In this document: positions 24,187-33,700 of the stretch, piece by piece | Numbering within the stretch: the first letter of the stretch is position 1 | Layout of the letters: each line of letters begins with the position of its first letter | DNA from: Pseudonocardia cypriaca | GTDB taxonomy: Bacteria > Actinomycetota > Actinomycetes > Mycobacteriales > Pseudonocardiaceae | Length of the DNA stretch: 64,000 bases | NCBI RefSeq assembly: GCF_006717045.1 | Contig: NZ_VFPH01000001.1 | Coordinates: forward strand, 2,046,001 to 2,110,000 | Reading direction: 5' to 3' | Notes under the pieces: generated by a model | What the model was told of the DNA's origin: nothing | Seen by the model: the letters and a program-made list of their open reading frames with translations, nothing else | Databases searched by the model: none | Translations under genes and position numbers: made by a program

Positions 24187-25167
24187 GTGGGGCAGCACGA
24201 CCACGAGGACGGGCCAGCTGGGGCCAGGCACGTCCCCGTGGCCCTGCCCCGGGTCGCCGAGCTCCTGCGGCCGGCGCTCGCCGACCGGCCGGCGGTCCTC
24301 GTCGACGCCACCCTCGGGCTCGGTGGCCACGCCGCCGCGCTGCTCGCAGAGCACCCGCGGCTGACGCTGGTGGGGCTCGACCGCGACCCGGAGGCGCTCG
24401 CGATGGCCGGGCGCAGGCTCGCCGCGCACGCCGACCGGATCCACCTCGTGCACGCCGTGTACGACCGCATCGCCGACGTACTCGGGGAACTGGGGCTTCC
24501 CCGGGTCGACGGCGTGCTGTTCGACCTCGGCGTCTCGTCGCTGCAGCTCGACGCCGACGAGCGCGGCTTCTCCTACTCCCGCGACGCCGACCTCGACATG
24601 CGGATGGACCCCACGACGGGCCCGACCGCAGCCGAGGTCCTCAACTCCTACTCGGTGCCGCAGCTGGCGAGGGTGCTGCGCGAGTACGGCGAGGAGCGCT
24701 TCGCGGGCCGGATCGCGGCCGCCGTCGCCCGCAGGCGGGAGAAGGCGCCGCTGCGGCGCAGCAGCGAGCTGGTCGAGCTGCTCTACGACGTGGTTCCCGC
24801 GGCGTCCCGGCGCACCGGTGGCCATCCCGCGAAGCGCACGTTCCAGGCGCTGCGGATCGAGGTCAACGGTGAGCTGGAGGCGCTGCGTGCCGCGCTTCCC
24901 GCGGCGATCGACGCGCTCGCCGTCGGCGGGCGGATCGTCGTGCTCGCCTACCACTCGCTCGAGGACCGCATGGTCAAGCGGGAGCTGGCGGCGCGTGCGT
25001 CGTCCCGCACGCCGGTGGACCTGCCGGTCGAACTGCCCGGCCACGGACCCGAGCTCCGGTTGCTCAGCCGCGGGGCCGAGCAGGCGAGCGCGGACGAGAT
25101 CAGCGAGAACCCGCGGGCGGCGCCGGTCCGCCTGCGTGCCGCCGAACGCATCCGGGAGGCGGCGTGA
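24187..25167 (+). CDS. rsmH: 16S rRNA m4C1402 methyltransferase
   Basis: RsmH (MraW) methylates N4 of C1402 in the ribosomal P site using SAM. The 326-residue protein has the SAM motif VDATLGLGGHAAALL, LVGLDRDPEAL, VDGVLFDLGVSSLQLD and ERGFSYSRDADLDMRMD, then the C-terminal HPAKRTFQALRIEVN and AYHSLEDRMVK blocks. The start is GTG 24187 with GGAGGT five bases upstream. The 166-bp gap after mraZ has a duplicated GCGCGGGGGCG element but no ORF of its own. Confidence 0.97.
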   Translation: MGQHDHEDGPAGARHVPVALPRVAELLRPALADRPAVLVDATLGLGGHAAALLAEHPRLTLVGLDRDPEALAMAGRRLAAHADRIHLVHAVYDRIADVLGELGLPRVDGVLFDLGVSSLQLDADERGFSYSRDADLDMRMDPTTGPTAAEVLNSYSVPQLARVLREYGEERFAGRIAAAVARRREKAPLRRSSELVELLYDVVPAASRRTGGHPAKRTFQALRIEVNGELEALRAALPAAIDALAVGGRIVVLAYHSLEDRMVKRELAARASSRTPVDLPVELPGHGPELRLLSRGAEQASADEISENPRAAPVRLRAAERIREAA

Positions 25168-25216
25168 CGGTCCATCAGGAACATCCGATTCAGCTGGTCC
25201 GGAACGGGGTGGTGCC

Positions 25217-26137
25217 ATGAGTGCTCCAGTCACCGAGCGCGGGCGCACCGCCGTGCGCGGCCGCACCGCGGCCATCCCCGCGCAGCGGGGATTCACAGGG
25301 GGTGCTGCCGATGGGGCGGCCGCCGCCCCCGTCGTACCCGTCCTCGATCCGGGGGTGGGTGCCGAGCGGCGCTCGGCCCAGCAGAAGGCGTACGCGCGCC
25401 GCGACGAGCGGGTGCGGCGCGTCACCGGTGCGCGTCCCGCCCGGGGCGCGGCTCCTGCGGGGCGGCCGCAGTTCGTGCTGCTGATCATGGTGCTGCTCGC
25501 CGCCGGGCTGGTGGCCACGCTGTGGCTCTCGACGGCAGCGGCCGCCGACTCCTACCAGCTCCAGGACGCCACGGCGGAGGCGCGGGTGCTCAGCGAGCAG
25601 GCCGAGCGCCTCAAGCAGGAGGTCGCGGTGCTCGCGTCGGCGCCCGAGCTGGCCCGCCGTGCGGGCGAGCTGGGCATGGTGCCGGTGCGCGACCCGGCGC
25701 GGCTCGTGGTGGCCGTCGACGGGAACGTCGACGTGGTGGGGCAGCCGCGGGCCGCGGTCCCCCCGCCGCCACCGGCCCCGCCCGCACCGCCCGCAGGCGC
25801 CCAGCCGCCCGCCGAGGGTGGCACCGACGGGAGCACGCCGGAGGGGGCGGTACCCGGGGCGGCGGTTCCGGACGGCACGGCACAGCTCGCCGCGCCCGAC
25901 ACCGAAGAGGCCGGGGCCGCGGCGGTCGATGGCGACGACGCGTCGGCCGAGGACGCCGGCCAGGGTGAGTCGGCGCAGCGTGAGTCGGCGCAGCGTGAGT
26001 CGGCGCAGCGTGAGTCGGCGCAGCGCGAGTCGACGGGTGAGTCGACACAGGGCTCGCAGGCGCGGAGCACGCAGGCGCAGGGTGCCGCGCCGGGCACAGC
26101 GGCCCGCGCGGGTGGCGGCAGGACGGACGCCGGCTGA
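25217..26137 (+). CDS. ftsL: Cell division protein FtsL-like, with long repetitive C-terminal tail
   Basis: Bitopic division protein by position and topology: basic cytoplasmic N-terminus (1-84), one membrane helix (about 85-107), then a short leucine-heptad coiled coil (about 112-150: ATAEARVLSEQAERLKQEV). FtsL forms the FtsQLB complex that activates FtsW-FtsI. At 306 residues it is much longer than usual because of a Pro/Ala/Glu/Gln-rich tail (about 175-306) that contains four exact ESAQR repeats. FtsL is poorly conserved, so synteny between rsmH and ftsI carries much of the call. Its TGA overlaps the ftsI ATG by one base. Confidence 0.85.
   Translation: MSAPVTERGRTAVRGRTAAIPAQRGFTGGAADGAAAAPVVPVLDPGVGAERRSAQQKAYARRDERVRRVTGARPARGAAPAGRPQFVLLIMVLLAAGLVATLWLSTAAAADSYQLQDATAEARVLSEQAERLKQEVAVLASAPELARRAGELGMVPVRDPARLVVAVDGNVDVVGQPRAAVPPPPPAPPAPPAGAQPPAEGGTDGSTPEGAVPGAAVPDGTAQLAAPDTEEAGAAAVDGDDASAEDAGQGESAQRESAQRESAQRESAQRESTGESTQGSQARSTQAQGAAPGTAARAGGGRTDAG
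25967..26026 (+). repeat. Four tandem 15-bp repeats in ftsL
   Basis: Unit GAGTCGGCGCAGCGT repeated four times, the last ending C instead of T. It encodes Glu-Ser-Ala-Gln-Arg four times in the periplasmic tail. Near-identity at synonymous sites points to recent slippage or unequal exchange. Confidence 0.95.
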
Positions 26138-27987
26138 TGCCGTCGGCCCCGCCCCGGCCCCGGGCCGCCGGTGCGGCGGCCCGGCAGGTGTCGTCGCCGA
26201 GACCGCCTCGGCGCCCGCCGGACCAGGCGGTGCTGAGCGCTCGCCGGCTCCGGATCGGCCGCGTGCTGCTCGTCATCGTGCTGGCGATCGCGACGCTCAA
26301 GCTCGTGGTCGTGCAGACGGTGGAGGCCGGTGAGCTGCGCGCTGCCTCGCAGCGCCAGTCGACCACCAACATCCGGCTGCCCGCCGAGCGTGGCGCGATC
26401 CTGGACCGCACCGGTGAGCCGCTCGCGTTCAGCGTGGACGCCCGCGCGCTCGTCACGAACCCGCGGATGATCACCCAGACCCGCGGTCCCGACGCGCCCC
26501 GCTACGCGGCGGAGATGGCCGCCGCGATCGCCAGGGCCACCGGGCAGGACCAGAACGAGCTCGTCGAGCTGCTCACGAGCGACCGCGGCTACGTCGTGCT
26601 CGCCAAGCTCGTCACCCCCGACGTCGCACGCACCCTGCGGGACCGGTTCCCCGAGATCGCGGAGGAACGGCGGGAGGATCGGCAGTACCCGGGCGGCACC
26701 CTCGCCGCGAACGTGATCGGCACCGCCACCTGGAACACCGACGAGCGCAAGCTCACCGGCCGCGTCGGGCTGGAGAGCTCGCAGGACAACCTGCTCGCCG
26801 GTTTCGAGGGGCTGCGGGTCGTGGACACCGCGGAGAACTCCAACGCCGTGATCCCGGGGAGCACCCGGTTCGAGCGGGCGGCCGTGCAGGGCTCTGACCT
26901 GCAGCTCACCCTCGACTCCGACCTGCAGTACACCGTGCAGCAGGCGCTCGCGGACCACGTGCTGCGCACCGGGGCGAAGCCGACCTCGTCGGCGGTGGTC
27001 CTGGACGCGCACACGTCCGAGGTGCTGGCCATGGCGAACGGCCAGACCTTCGACCCGCGCGACCTGTCCACCGCGGCGCCCGGGCAGCTGGGCAACACCG
27101 CCGTGCAGGACACGTTCGAGCCCGGGTCGGTCAACAAGGTCATCACGATGGCCGCGGCCATCGAGGACGGCATCGCCACGCCCAACGACGTCCTCACGGT
27201 GCCGGGCAGCATCCGGGTGGCCGACCGCACGATCCGGGACGCGTGGGACCACGGCACCGAGCAGTTCACGCTGACCGGGGTGCTGGCGAAGTCGTCGAAC
27301 GTCGGCACCATCATGACGGCGCAGAAGGTGGGGGAGGAGCGGTTCGCCGACATGCTCGCCCGCTTCGGCCTCGGCCAGCGGACCGGTGTCGGCCTGCCCG
27401 GCGAGGAGCCGGGCCAGGTGCCGCCGCGCGAGTCGTGGTCCGGTTCGACGTTCGGGAACCTGCCGATCGGGCAGGGACTGACGGTCACGACGCTGCAGAT
27501 GGCCGGGATCCTCCAGACCGTCGCGAACGACGGGGTGCGCGTGCCACCGCGGATCGTCGCGAGCACCACGGGCCCGGACGGCGTGCAGGTCACCCCGCCG
27601 GCACCCGAGCCCGTGCGGGTGATCTCGCCCCAGACCGCCGCGGCACTGCGGACGATGCTCACCGCGGTCACCCAGGACGCCCACGGCCAGCGCGGTACGG
27701 GCTACCAGGCCGCCGTGCCCGGGTACGTGGTGGCCGGGAAGACCGGGACGGCGCAGCAGGTGGACCCCGCCTGCGGCTGCTACTCCCGGCAGCTGCACTG
27801 GATCACCTTCGCGGGGATGCTGCCCGCCGAGAACCCGCGCTACGTCATCGCGATGATGCTCGACGCCCCGCGCGCCGGTTCGAGCGCGGCGCCACTGTTC
27901 CACGACATCGCCACCTACCTCGCCCAGCGCGAGCGCCTGCCCGTGACCGACCAGCAGCCGCCGGTCCAGACCCTGCAGCTGCCGTAG
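26137..27987 (+). CDS. ftsI: Septal peptidoglycan transpeptidase (class B PBP3, PbpB)
   Basis: A 616-residue bitopic protein that crosslinks septal peptidoglycan with FtsW. Membrane helix about 40-60; PBP dimerisation domain from RGAILDRTGEPLA (about 85); transpeptidase domain with Ser331 in EPGSVNKV, the SSN triad at 386-388 and KTGTAQQ at 535-541. The N-terminal cytoplasmic tail is Pro/Arg-rich as in mycobacteria. ATG 26137 overlaps the ftsL stop (TGATG). Confidence 0.97.
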   Translation: MPSAPPRPRAAGAAARQVSSPRPPRRPPDQAVLSARRLRIGRVLLVIVLAIATLKLVVVQTVEAGELRAASQRQSTTNIRLPAERGAILDRTGEPLAFSVDARALVTNPRMITQTRGPDAPRYAAEMAAAIARATGQDQNELVELLTSDRGYVVLAKLVTPDVARTLRDRFPEIAEERREDRQYPGGTLAANVIGTATWNTDERKLTGRVGLESSQDNLLAGFEGLRVVDTAENSNAVIPGSTRFERAAVQGSDLQLTLDSDLQYTVQQALADHVLRTGAKPTSSAVVLDAHTSEVLAMANGQTFDPRDLSTAAPGQLGNTAVQDTFEPGSVNKVITMAAAIEDGIATPNDVLTVPGSIRVADRTIRDAWDHGTEQFTLTGVLAKSSNVGTIMTAQKVGEERFADMLARFGLGQRTGVGLPGEEPGQVPPRESWSGSTFGNLPIGQGLTVTTLQMAGILQTVANDGVRVPPRIVASTTGPDGVQVTPPAPEPVRVISPQTAAALRTMLTAVTQDAHGQRGTGYQAAVPGYVVAGKTGTAQQVDPACGCYSRQLHWITFAGMLPAENPRYVIAMMLDAPRAGSSAAPLFHDIATYLAQRERLPVTDQQPPVQTLQLP

Positions 27988-28070
27988 GCCGGATGATCGT
28001 GCCGAACGGGCCGGCGCCGACCGACGCGCCCGGCAGGCCGTCCGGCGCGCGGAGGGGTGACGCGCGGGCG

Positions 28071-29654
28071 ATGCGGGCAGGGGCGCAGAGTGGCGCGCCG
28101 GTAGCCTTCCGCGACGTGTCGCCCGCGCGCGAAGCTCCCCCAGCCACGGCCGGCGCACCGCCGCGTCCGCAGGTGGTGCGACCGGTGACGCTCGGCGCGC
28201 TCGGTGCCGCCATCGGGGTACCGGCCGCGGGCGCGGCGACCGTCACCGGTGTCACGCTCCGGGCGTCCGACGCCCGCCCGGGCGACCTGTTCGCCGCCCT
28301 CCCCGGCTCCCGAGCGCACGGGGCCGACTACGCCGAGGTCGCGCTCGCCGGAGGCGCCGTGGCCGTGCTGACCGACCCGGACGGCGCCCGCCGGCCGGCC
28401 ATGGCAGGCGTCCCGCTGCTGGTGCACCCCCGCCCGCGCGAGGTGCTCGGCGCGGTGTCCGCGCTCGTCCACGGCGACCCCACCGCGCGCCTGCGCGTGC
28501 TCGGCGTCACCGGCACCAGCGGCAAGACCACCACGGCTCACCTGCTGGAGGCCGGGCTCGCCGCCGCGGGCCGAACGGCCGGGCTCGTCGGCACCGTCGG
28601 CACGCGGATCGACGGGCGCCGCCTGCCCACCGCGCTCACCACCCCGGAGGCACCGGACCTGCAGGCGCTGTTCGCCGTGATGGCCGAGGACGGCGTCACC
28701 GACGTGGCGATGGAGGTGTCCAGCCACGCGCTCGCACTGGGCCGCGTCGCGGGCACCCGGTTCGCCGTCGCGGCCTTCACCAACCTGTCGCAGGACCACC
28801 TGGACTTCCACCGCGACATGGAGGACTACTTCGAGGCCAAGGCCGCGCTCTTCGACGGGCGGGCCGAGCACGCGGTCGTGTGCGTCGACGACGAGTGGGG
28901 GCGGCGGCTGGCCGCCCGTACGCCGGACGCGGTGACCGTCTCCACAACGGGTCCCGCGGCGTGGCGGGCGCTCGACGCCCGCACCGGGCCCGACGGCACG
29001 CAGTCGTTCACCGCGCTCGCCCCCGACGGCGCCCGGCTGCCCGTGCGGCTGCAGCTGCCCGGGGCGTTCAACGTCGCCAACGCGGCGGTGGCGCTGGCGT
29101 GCCTCGACGCCGCGGGGGTGCCCGCCGCGGTGGCCGCAGAGGGCTTCACCCGCGTGACGGTGCCCGGGCGGATGCAGCGGGTCGAGGAGGGACAGCCGTT
29201 CCTCGCGATCGTCGACTACGCCCACAAGCCGGGCGCCGTCGCCGCGCTGCTCGACGCGCTGCGCCCGCAGGTGGCGGGCCGGCTGATCGTCGTGCTCGGC
29301 TGCGGCGGTGACCGCGACCGCGGCAAGCGGCCCCGGATGGGCGCGGCCGCCGCCGCGCGCGCCGAGCTGCTGATCGTCACCGACGACAACCCACGCAGCG
29401 AGGACCCGGCCGAGATCCGCGCGCAGATGCTCGCGGGCGCGAAGGCCGAGCCGCATGCCGGCGACCTGATGGAGATCGGGGACCGGCGCGCGGCGATCGC
29501 CGCCGCCGTCGCCTACGCGAAGCCGGGGGACGCCGTCGTCATCGCCGGGAAGGGGCACGAGACGGGCCAGGAGGTCGACGGCGTGAAACACCCCTTCGAC
29601 GACGCCGCCGAGCTGGCGGTGGCGCTGAGCGCAGCACTCAAGGGAACGCGGTAG
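28071..29654 (+). CDS. murE: UDP-MurNAc-L-Ala-D-Glu:meso-DAP ligase
   Basis: Adds meso-diaminopimelate to the peptidoglycan precursor. ATP-binding loop GVTGTSGKTTTAH, HALALGRV, SQDHLDFHRDMEDYFEAK, then DYAHKPGA and the DAP-recognition motif DDNPRSEDP; C-terminal GKGHE. About 527 residues with a Pro/Ala-rich N-terminal extension as in M. tuberculosis. The start is open: ATG 28071 has GGAGGGGTGA ten bases before it; ATG 27993 lies just after the ftsI stop without a site; GTG 28116 has TAGCCT eight bases upstream and might be a leaderless internal start. Confidence 0.95.
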   Translation: MRAGAQSGAPVAFRDVSPAREAPPATAGAPPRPQVVRPVTLGALGAAIGVPAAGAATVTGVTLRASDARPGDLFAALPGSRAHGADYAEVALAGGAVAVLTDPDGARRPAMAGVPLLVHPRPREVLGAVSALVHGDPTARLRVLGVTGTSGKTTTAHLLEAGLAAAGRTAGLVGTVGTRIDGRRLPTALTTPEAPDLQALFAVMAEDGVTDVAMEVSSHALALGRVAGTRFAVAAFTNLSQDHLDFHRDMEDYFEAKAALFDGRAEHAVVCVDDEWGRRLAARTPDAVTVSTTGPAAWRALDARTGPDGTQSFTALAPDGARLPVRLQLPGAFNVANAAVALACLDAAGVPAAVAAEGFTRVTVPGRMQRVEEGQPFLAIVDYAHKPGAVAALLDALRPQVAGRLIVVLGCGGDRDRGKRPRMGAAAAARAELLIVTDDNPRSEDPAEIRAQMLAGAKAEPHAGDLMEIGDRRAAIAAAVAYAKPGDAVVIAGKGHETGQEVDGVKHPFDDAAELAVALSAALKGTR

Positions 29655-29709
29655 CGGGCCCCGTGCACCCGGATGATCGGATACGGCCGATGAGCAGCAG
29701 GACGAGAGC

Positions 29710-31128
29710 ATGATCGAGATGCGGCTGGCCGACGTCGCCGCCGTCACCGGTGGACGCCTCCACCGGGCTTCAGGGGACGAGCGGGTGACCGCCGTCGAGT
29801 TCGACTCGCGCGCGATCCGGCCGGGCGGCCTGTTCGTCGCCCTTCCGGGTGAGCGGGTGGACGGGCACGCGTACGCCGCGGGCGCGGTGGCCGCCGGGGC
29901 CGCGGGGGTGCTCGCCGGCCGCGAGGTCGACGCGCCCGCCGTGATCGCGCCGCCGGTCGCCCGGCAGAGCGGTACCTACCTCGACGAGAGCGACCACGAC
30001 GGCGCGGGCGCCGCCGTGTTGTCCGCGCTGGCGGCGCTCGCCGGACACGTGGTGCGGGCGTTGCCCGCCGCGGTCGTCGGCGTCACCGGCAGCTCCGGCA
30101 AGACCTCCACGAAGGACCTGCTGGCCGCGGTGCTCGCCCCGCTCGGGCCCACCGTCGCGCCGCCCGGGTCGTTCAACAACGAGCTGGGCCTGCCCTGGAC
30201 GGCGTTGCGCGCCCACGCCGCCACCCGCCACCTCGTGCTCGAGTTCTCCGCACGCGGGGTCGGCCACATCGCGCGGCTCGCCGCCGCGGTCCCGCCCCGG
30301 ATCGGGGTGGTGCTCAACGTGGGGCGCGCGCACGTCGGGGAGTTCGGCTCGGTGGAGGCGATCGCGCGGGCCAAGGGTGAGCTGGTGGAGGCGCTGCCCG
30401 CGGACGGGATCGCGGTGCTGAACGCAGACGACCCCCTCGTCGCGGGGATGGCGGGACGCACGGCGGCCCGGGTCGTGACGTTCGGGCGCGGCTCGAACGA
30501 CAGCGGGGCGAAGGTGCGCGCCGAGGACGTGCGGCTCGACGGCGGCCAACCCCGCTTCACGCTCGTGGCGCCCGCCGGGAGCGCGCCGGTGGCGCTGCGG
30601 CTCGTGGGCGAGCACCACGTGGGCAACGCGCTCGCCGCAGCGGCCGTCGCCCTGGAGCTCGGCGGCACCCCGGACGGGGTCGCAGCCGCCCTGAGCGCCG
30701 CGGAGCCCGCCTCGAAGTGGCGGATGGAGGTCACCGACCGCGCGGACGGTCTCACGGTCGTCAACGACGCCTATAACTCCAACCCCGAGTCGATGCGCGC
30801 CGCGCTGACCGCACTCGCCGCGCTCGGCGACGGCACCCGGCGGACGTGGGCCGTGCTCGGCACGATGGCCGAGCAGGGCGACGCAACGGCCGCCGCCCAC
30901 GCCGAGATCGCCGCGCTCGCCCGCAGCCTCGGCATCGACCGGCTCGTGGCGGTCGGCACCGCCGACTACCCGGGAGCCCGGCGAACGGCGGACGTGGCAG
31001 AGGCCGTGGAGCTGCTGCGGGCCGAGGCAGGACCCGGCGACGTCGTGCTGGTGAAGGCCTCGCGGGCGGCCGGGCTGGAACGGGTGGCCGACGGGCTGCT
31101 GCGGGCTCCGGGACCGGTGCCCCGGTGA
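29710..31128 (+). CDS. murF: UDP-MurNAc-tripeptide:D-Ala-D-Ala ligase
   Basis: Completes the UDP-MurNAc pentapeptide. The 472-residue protein shows FDSRAIRPGGLFVALPGERVDGH, the P-loop GVTGSSGKTSTKD (about 124-136), FNNELGLPWT and the NDAYNSNPESMRAAL block. Start at ATG 29710 with AGGACGAGAG just upstream, 55 bp after murE. Its TGA overlaps the mraY GTG (GTGA), so the next step is coupled. Confidence 0.96.
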   Translation: MIEMRLADVAAVTGGRLHRASGDERVTAVEFDSRAIRPGGLFVALPGERVDGHAYAAGAVAAGAAGVLAGREVDAPAVIAPPVARQSGTYLDESDHDGAGAAVLSALAALAGHVVRALPAAVVGVTGSSGKTSTKDLLAAVLAPLGPTVAPPGSFNNELGLPWTALRAHAATRHLVLEFSARGVGHIARLAAAVPPRIGVVLNVGRAHVGEFGSVEAIARAKGELVEALPADGIAVLNADDPLVAGMAGRTAARVVTFGRGSNDSGAKVRAEDVRLDGGQPRFTLVAPAGSAPVALRLVGEHHVGNALAAAAVALELGGTPDGVAAALSAAEPASKWRMEVTDRADGLTVVNDAYNSNPESMRAALTALAALGDGTRRTWAVLGTMAEQGDATAAAHAEIAALARSLGIDRLVAVGTADYPGARRTADVAEAVELLRAEAGPGDVVLVKASRAAGLERVADGLLRAPGPVPR

Positions 31129-32195
31129 GAGGTGTCTTCATCGCCGCGGGTGTCGCGCTCGCGGTCTCGATCCTGCTGACCCCCTACCTCATCCGGTTCT
31201 TCGCCCGGCAGGGGTTCGGGCAGGAGATCCGGGCCGAGGGCCCGCAGAGCCACCAGGCCAAGCGGGGCACGCCCACCATGGGCGGGGTCGCGATCCTGCT
31301 CGCGATCTGGCTCGGCTACATCGCGTCGCACCTGCTGACCGGCGAGCCGATCACGGCGTCGGCCCTGCTGGTGCTGTTCCTCACCACGGCGCTGGGGATC
31401 GTCGGCTTCCTCGACGACTTCATCAAGCTGCGCCGGGCCCGCAACCTGGGCCTCAACAAGACCTCGAAGACCGTGGGCCAGGTGCTCACGGCCACGATCT
31501 TCGGCATCCTCGCGCTGCGGTTCGCCAACGCCGACGGGCTCGCGCCCGCCTCGGACAGCCTCTCGTTCGTCCGCGACATCACGGTGCTGTCGTTCGGCGC
31601 CATCGGCTTCGTGCTGCTCGCCAACCTGATCATCGCCGGCTGGTCGAACGCGGTGAACTTCACCGACGGGCTCGACGGGCTGGCCGCGGGCACCGGCGCG
31701 ATCGTGCTGGCGACCTACACGATCATCGGGTTCTGGCAGTTCCGCAACAACTGCGCGATCGCCAGCGCCGCCGGCTGCTACCAGGTCCGGGACCCGCTCG
31801 ACGTCGCGCTCGTCGCGGCCGCCGCGATGGGCGGCTGCATCGGCTTCCTCTGGTGGAACGCCGCGCCCGCCCGGATCTTCATGGGCGACACCGGCTCGCT
31901 GGCCATCGGTGGGCTGATCGCGGGGCTCTCGATCGTCACGCGCACCGAGCTGCTGCTCGTGGTGATCGGCGGCGTGTTCGTGGTCGAGGTGCTGTCGGTC
32001 GCCGTGCAGATCGCGGTGTTCCGCACCACCCGCCGCCGGGTGTTCCGGATGGCGCCCTTCCACCACCACTTCGAGCTCGCGGGGTGGGCCGAGACCACGG
32101 TGATCATCCGGTTCTGGCTGCTAGCGGCCATGTGCGCCGCGCTGGGGCTGGGCCTCTTCTACCAGGAGTGGCTCACGGCCGCGGGCGGCGGCTGA
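31125..32195 (+). CDS. mraY: Phospho-MurNAc-pentapeptide translocase
   Basis: Transfers phospho-MurNAc-pentapeptide to undecaprenyl phosphate, forming lipid I at the inner membrane. 356 residues with about ten helices. Signature sites: GTPTMGGVAILL, the catalytic Asp pair in GFLDDFIKL, NFTDGLDGLAAG, WWNAAPARIFMGDTGSLAIGG and the MAPFHHHFELAGWAE loop. GTG 31125 overlaps the murF stop. A 92-bp gap follows before murD, the longest break between ftsI and ftsQ. Confidence 0.97.
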   Translation: MRGVFIAAGVALAVSILLTPYLIRFFARQGFGQEIRAEGPQSHQAKRGTPTMGGVAILLAIWLGYIASHLLTGEPITASALLVLFLTTALGIVGFLDDFIKLRRARNLGLNKTSKTVGQVLTATIFGILALRFANADGLAPASDSLSFVRDITVLSFGAIGFVLLANLIIAGWSNAVNFTDGLDGLAAGTGAIVLATYTIIGFWQFRNNCAIASAAGCYQVRDPLDVALVAAAAMGGCIGFLWWNAAPARIFMGDTGSLAIGGLIAGLSIVTRTELLLVVIGGVFVVEVLSVAVQIAVFRTTRRRVFRMAPFHHHFELAGWAETTVIIRFWLLAAMCAALGLGLFYQEWLTAAGGG

Positions 32196-32287
32196 CCCGA
32201 GGTGGTCGGAAGTGGATACGAGGGCTGTAGCACTCTTGTCCACTCACAGCATGTCCATCGCCCGCGAACCATTGGGAGCGTGACCGC

Positions 32288-33700
32288 GTGATGAGGCCCG
32301 ACGACCTGTCCGGCGCTCCGGTGCTCGTGGCCGGGGCCGGTGTCTCGGGGCTCGCGGCCGCTGCGGCGCTGGTGGAGATCGGGGCGCGGGTCACCGTCAC
32401 CGACGCCCGGCCCGCTGCGCTCGCCGACCTCCCGCCGGGTGCGGAGGCGGGTGACGACCCGGACGGTGTGCCCGCGGGCACCGCGCTCGTCGTCACCTCG
32501 CCGGGGCGGCGCCCGGACCACCCGCTCGTCGCCGCGGCCGCGGCGGCGGGCGCGCCGCTGGTGGGGGAGCCCGAGCTGGCCTGGTGGATCGGCCAGGCGC
32601 TGGAGCGCCCTCCGGCGTGGCTCGTCGTCACCGGCACCAACGGCAAGACCACGACCACCGGCATGCTGGCGGCGATCCTGCGCGCCGCCGGCCGCGACGC
32701 CGTGGCCTGCGGCAACATCGGCTACCCCGTCGTAGAGGCGGTGCGGGCGGGCCACGAGGTGCTCGCCGTGGAGCTCTCCAGCTTCCAGCTGCACTGGTCG
32801 CCGTCGATCCGGCCGCTCGCCGGGTGCGTGCTCAACGTGGCCGACGACCACCTCGACTGGCACGGCTCGTTCGCCGCGTACGCCGCCGCGAAGGCGCGTG
32901 CGCTGCGGGCGGACGTCGCCGTCGCCGGGGTCGACGACCCCACGGCCGCCGCGCTGCTCGCCGAGTCCCCTGCACCGCGGCGGGTCGGCGTCACCCTCGG
33001 CGAACCGGCCTCCGACCAGCTCGGGATCGTGGACGGGATGCTCGTCGACCGCGCCTTCGACGGCGGCCCGCTCGTGGAGGCGGCCACCGTGCACCCCGCC
33101 GGAGCGCCCGGCATCGCCGACGCGCTCGCCGCCGCGGCCCTCGCCAGGGCCGCCTGCGTCGGCCCGGACGCCGTCCGGGCCGGACTGGACGACTTCCGGC
33201 CGGGCCCGCACCGCGGCGGGGTGGTGGCCACGGTCGACGGCGTCCGCTACGTCGACGACTCGAAAGCCACCAACCCGCACGCCGCCGCCGCGTCGCTCGC
33301 CGCACAGGCCCCCGCCCCCGTCGTGTGGATCGTCGGCGGGCTGCTCAAGGGCGCCTCCGTTGACGACCTCGTCGCGCGGCACGCCCGCGGGCTCCGCGGC
33401 GCAGTCGTGATCGGCAGCGACCGCGCCGAGATCGTCGCCGCCCTCGCGCGACACGCGCCCGACCTCCCCGTCGCCGAGGTCGTGCCGGGTGACGATGCCC
33501 CCGTGTCCGATTCCACGCCGACGACCGACGTCATGACGACCGCCGTGCGGCGCGCCGCCGCCCTCGCCCGCCCCGGCGACGTCGTCCTGCTCGCCCCGGC
33601 CGCGGCCTCGATGGACCAGTTCGCCGACTACGCGGAACGCGGCGAGCGGTTCGTGGCGGCGGCCACCGGGTTGGGCGGCGCCGGGTCGGAGGCGTCGTGA
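32288..33700 (+). CDS. murD: UDP-MurNAc-L-Ala:D-Glu ligase
   Basis: Adds D-glutamate to UDP-MurNAc-L-Ala. The 470-residue protein has an N-terminal Rossmann domain (VLVAGAGVSGLAAAAALVE), the ATP loop VVTGTNGKTTTTGM (about 114-127), ELSSFQL, NVADDHLDWHGS and DDSKATNPHAA. GTG 32288 or the adjacent ATG 32291 are possible starts; GGGAG at 32274-32278 favours the GTG. Its TGA overlaps the ftsW start. Confidence 0.96.
   Translation: MMRPDDLSGAPVLVAGAGVSGLAAAAALVEIGARVTVTDARPAALADLPPGAEAGDDPDGVPAGTALVVTSPGRRPDHPLVAAAAAAGAPLVGEPELAWWIGQALERPPAWLVVTGTNGKTTTTGMLAAILRAAGRDAVACGNIGYPVVEAVRAGHEVLAVELSSFQLHWSPSIRPLAGCVLNVADDHLDWHGSFAAYAAAKARALRADVAVAGVDDPTAAALLAESPAPRRVGVTLGEPASDQLGIVDGMLVDRAFDGGPLVEAATVHPAGAPGIADALAAAALARAACVGPDAVRAGLDDFRPGPHRGGVVATVDGVRYVDDSKATNPHAAAASLAAQAPAPVVWIVGGLLKGASVDDLVARHARGLRGAVVIGSDRAEIVAALARHAPDLPVAEVVPGDDAPVSDSTPTTDVMTTAVRRAAALARPGDVVLLAPAAASMDQFADYAERGERFVAAATGLGGAGSEAS

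Noticed and set aside
25967..26026. Tandem repeats in ftsL as a CRISPR array
   Set aside because: Units are 15 bp, directly adjacent with no spacers, and in frame within a coding sequence.
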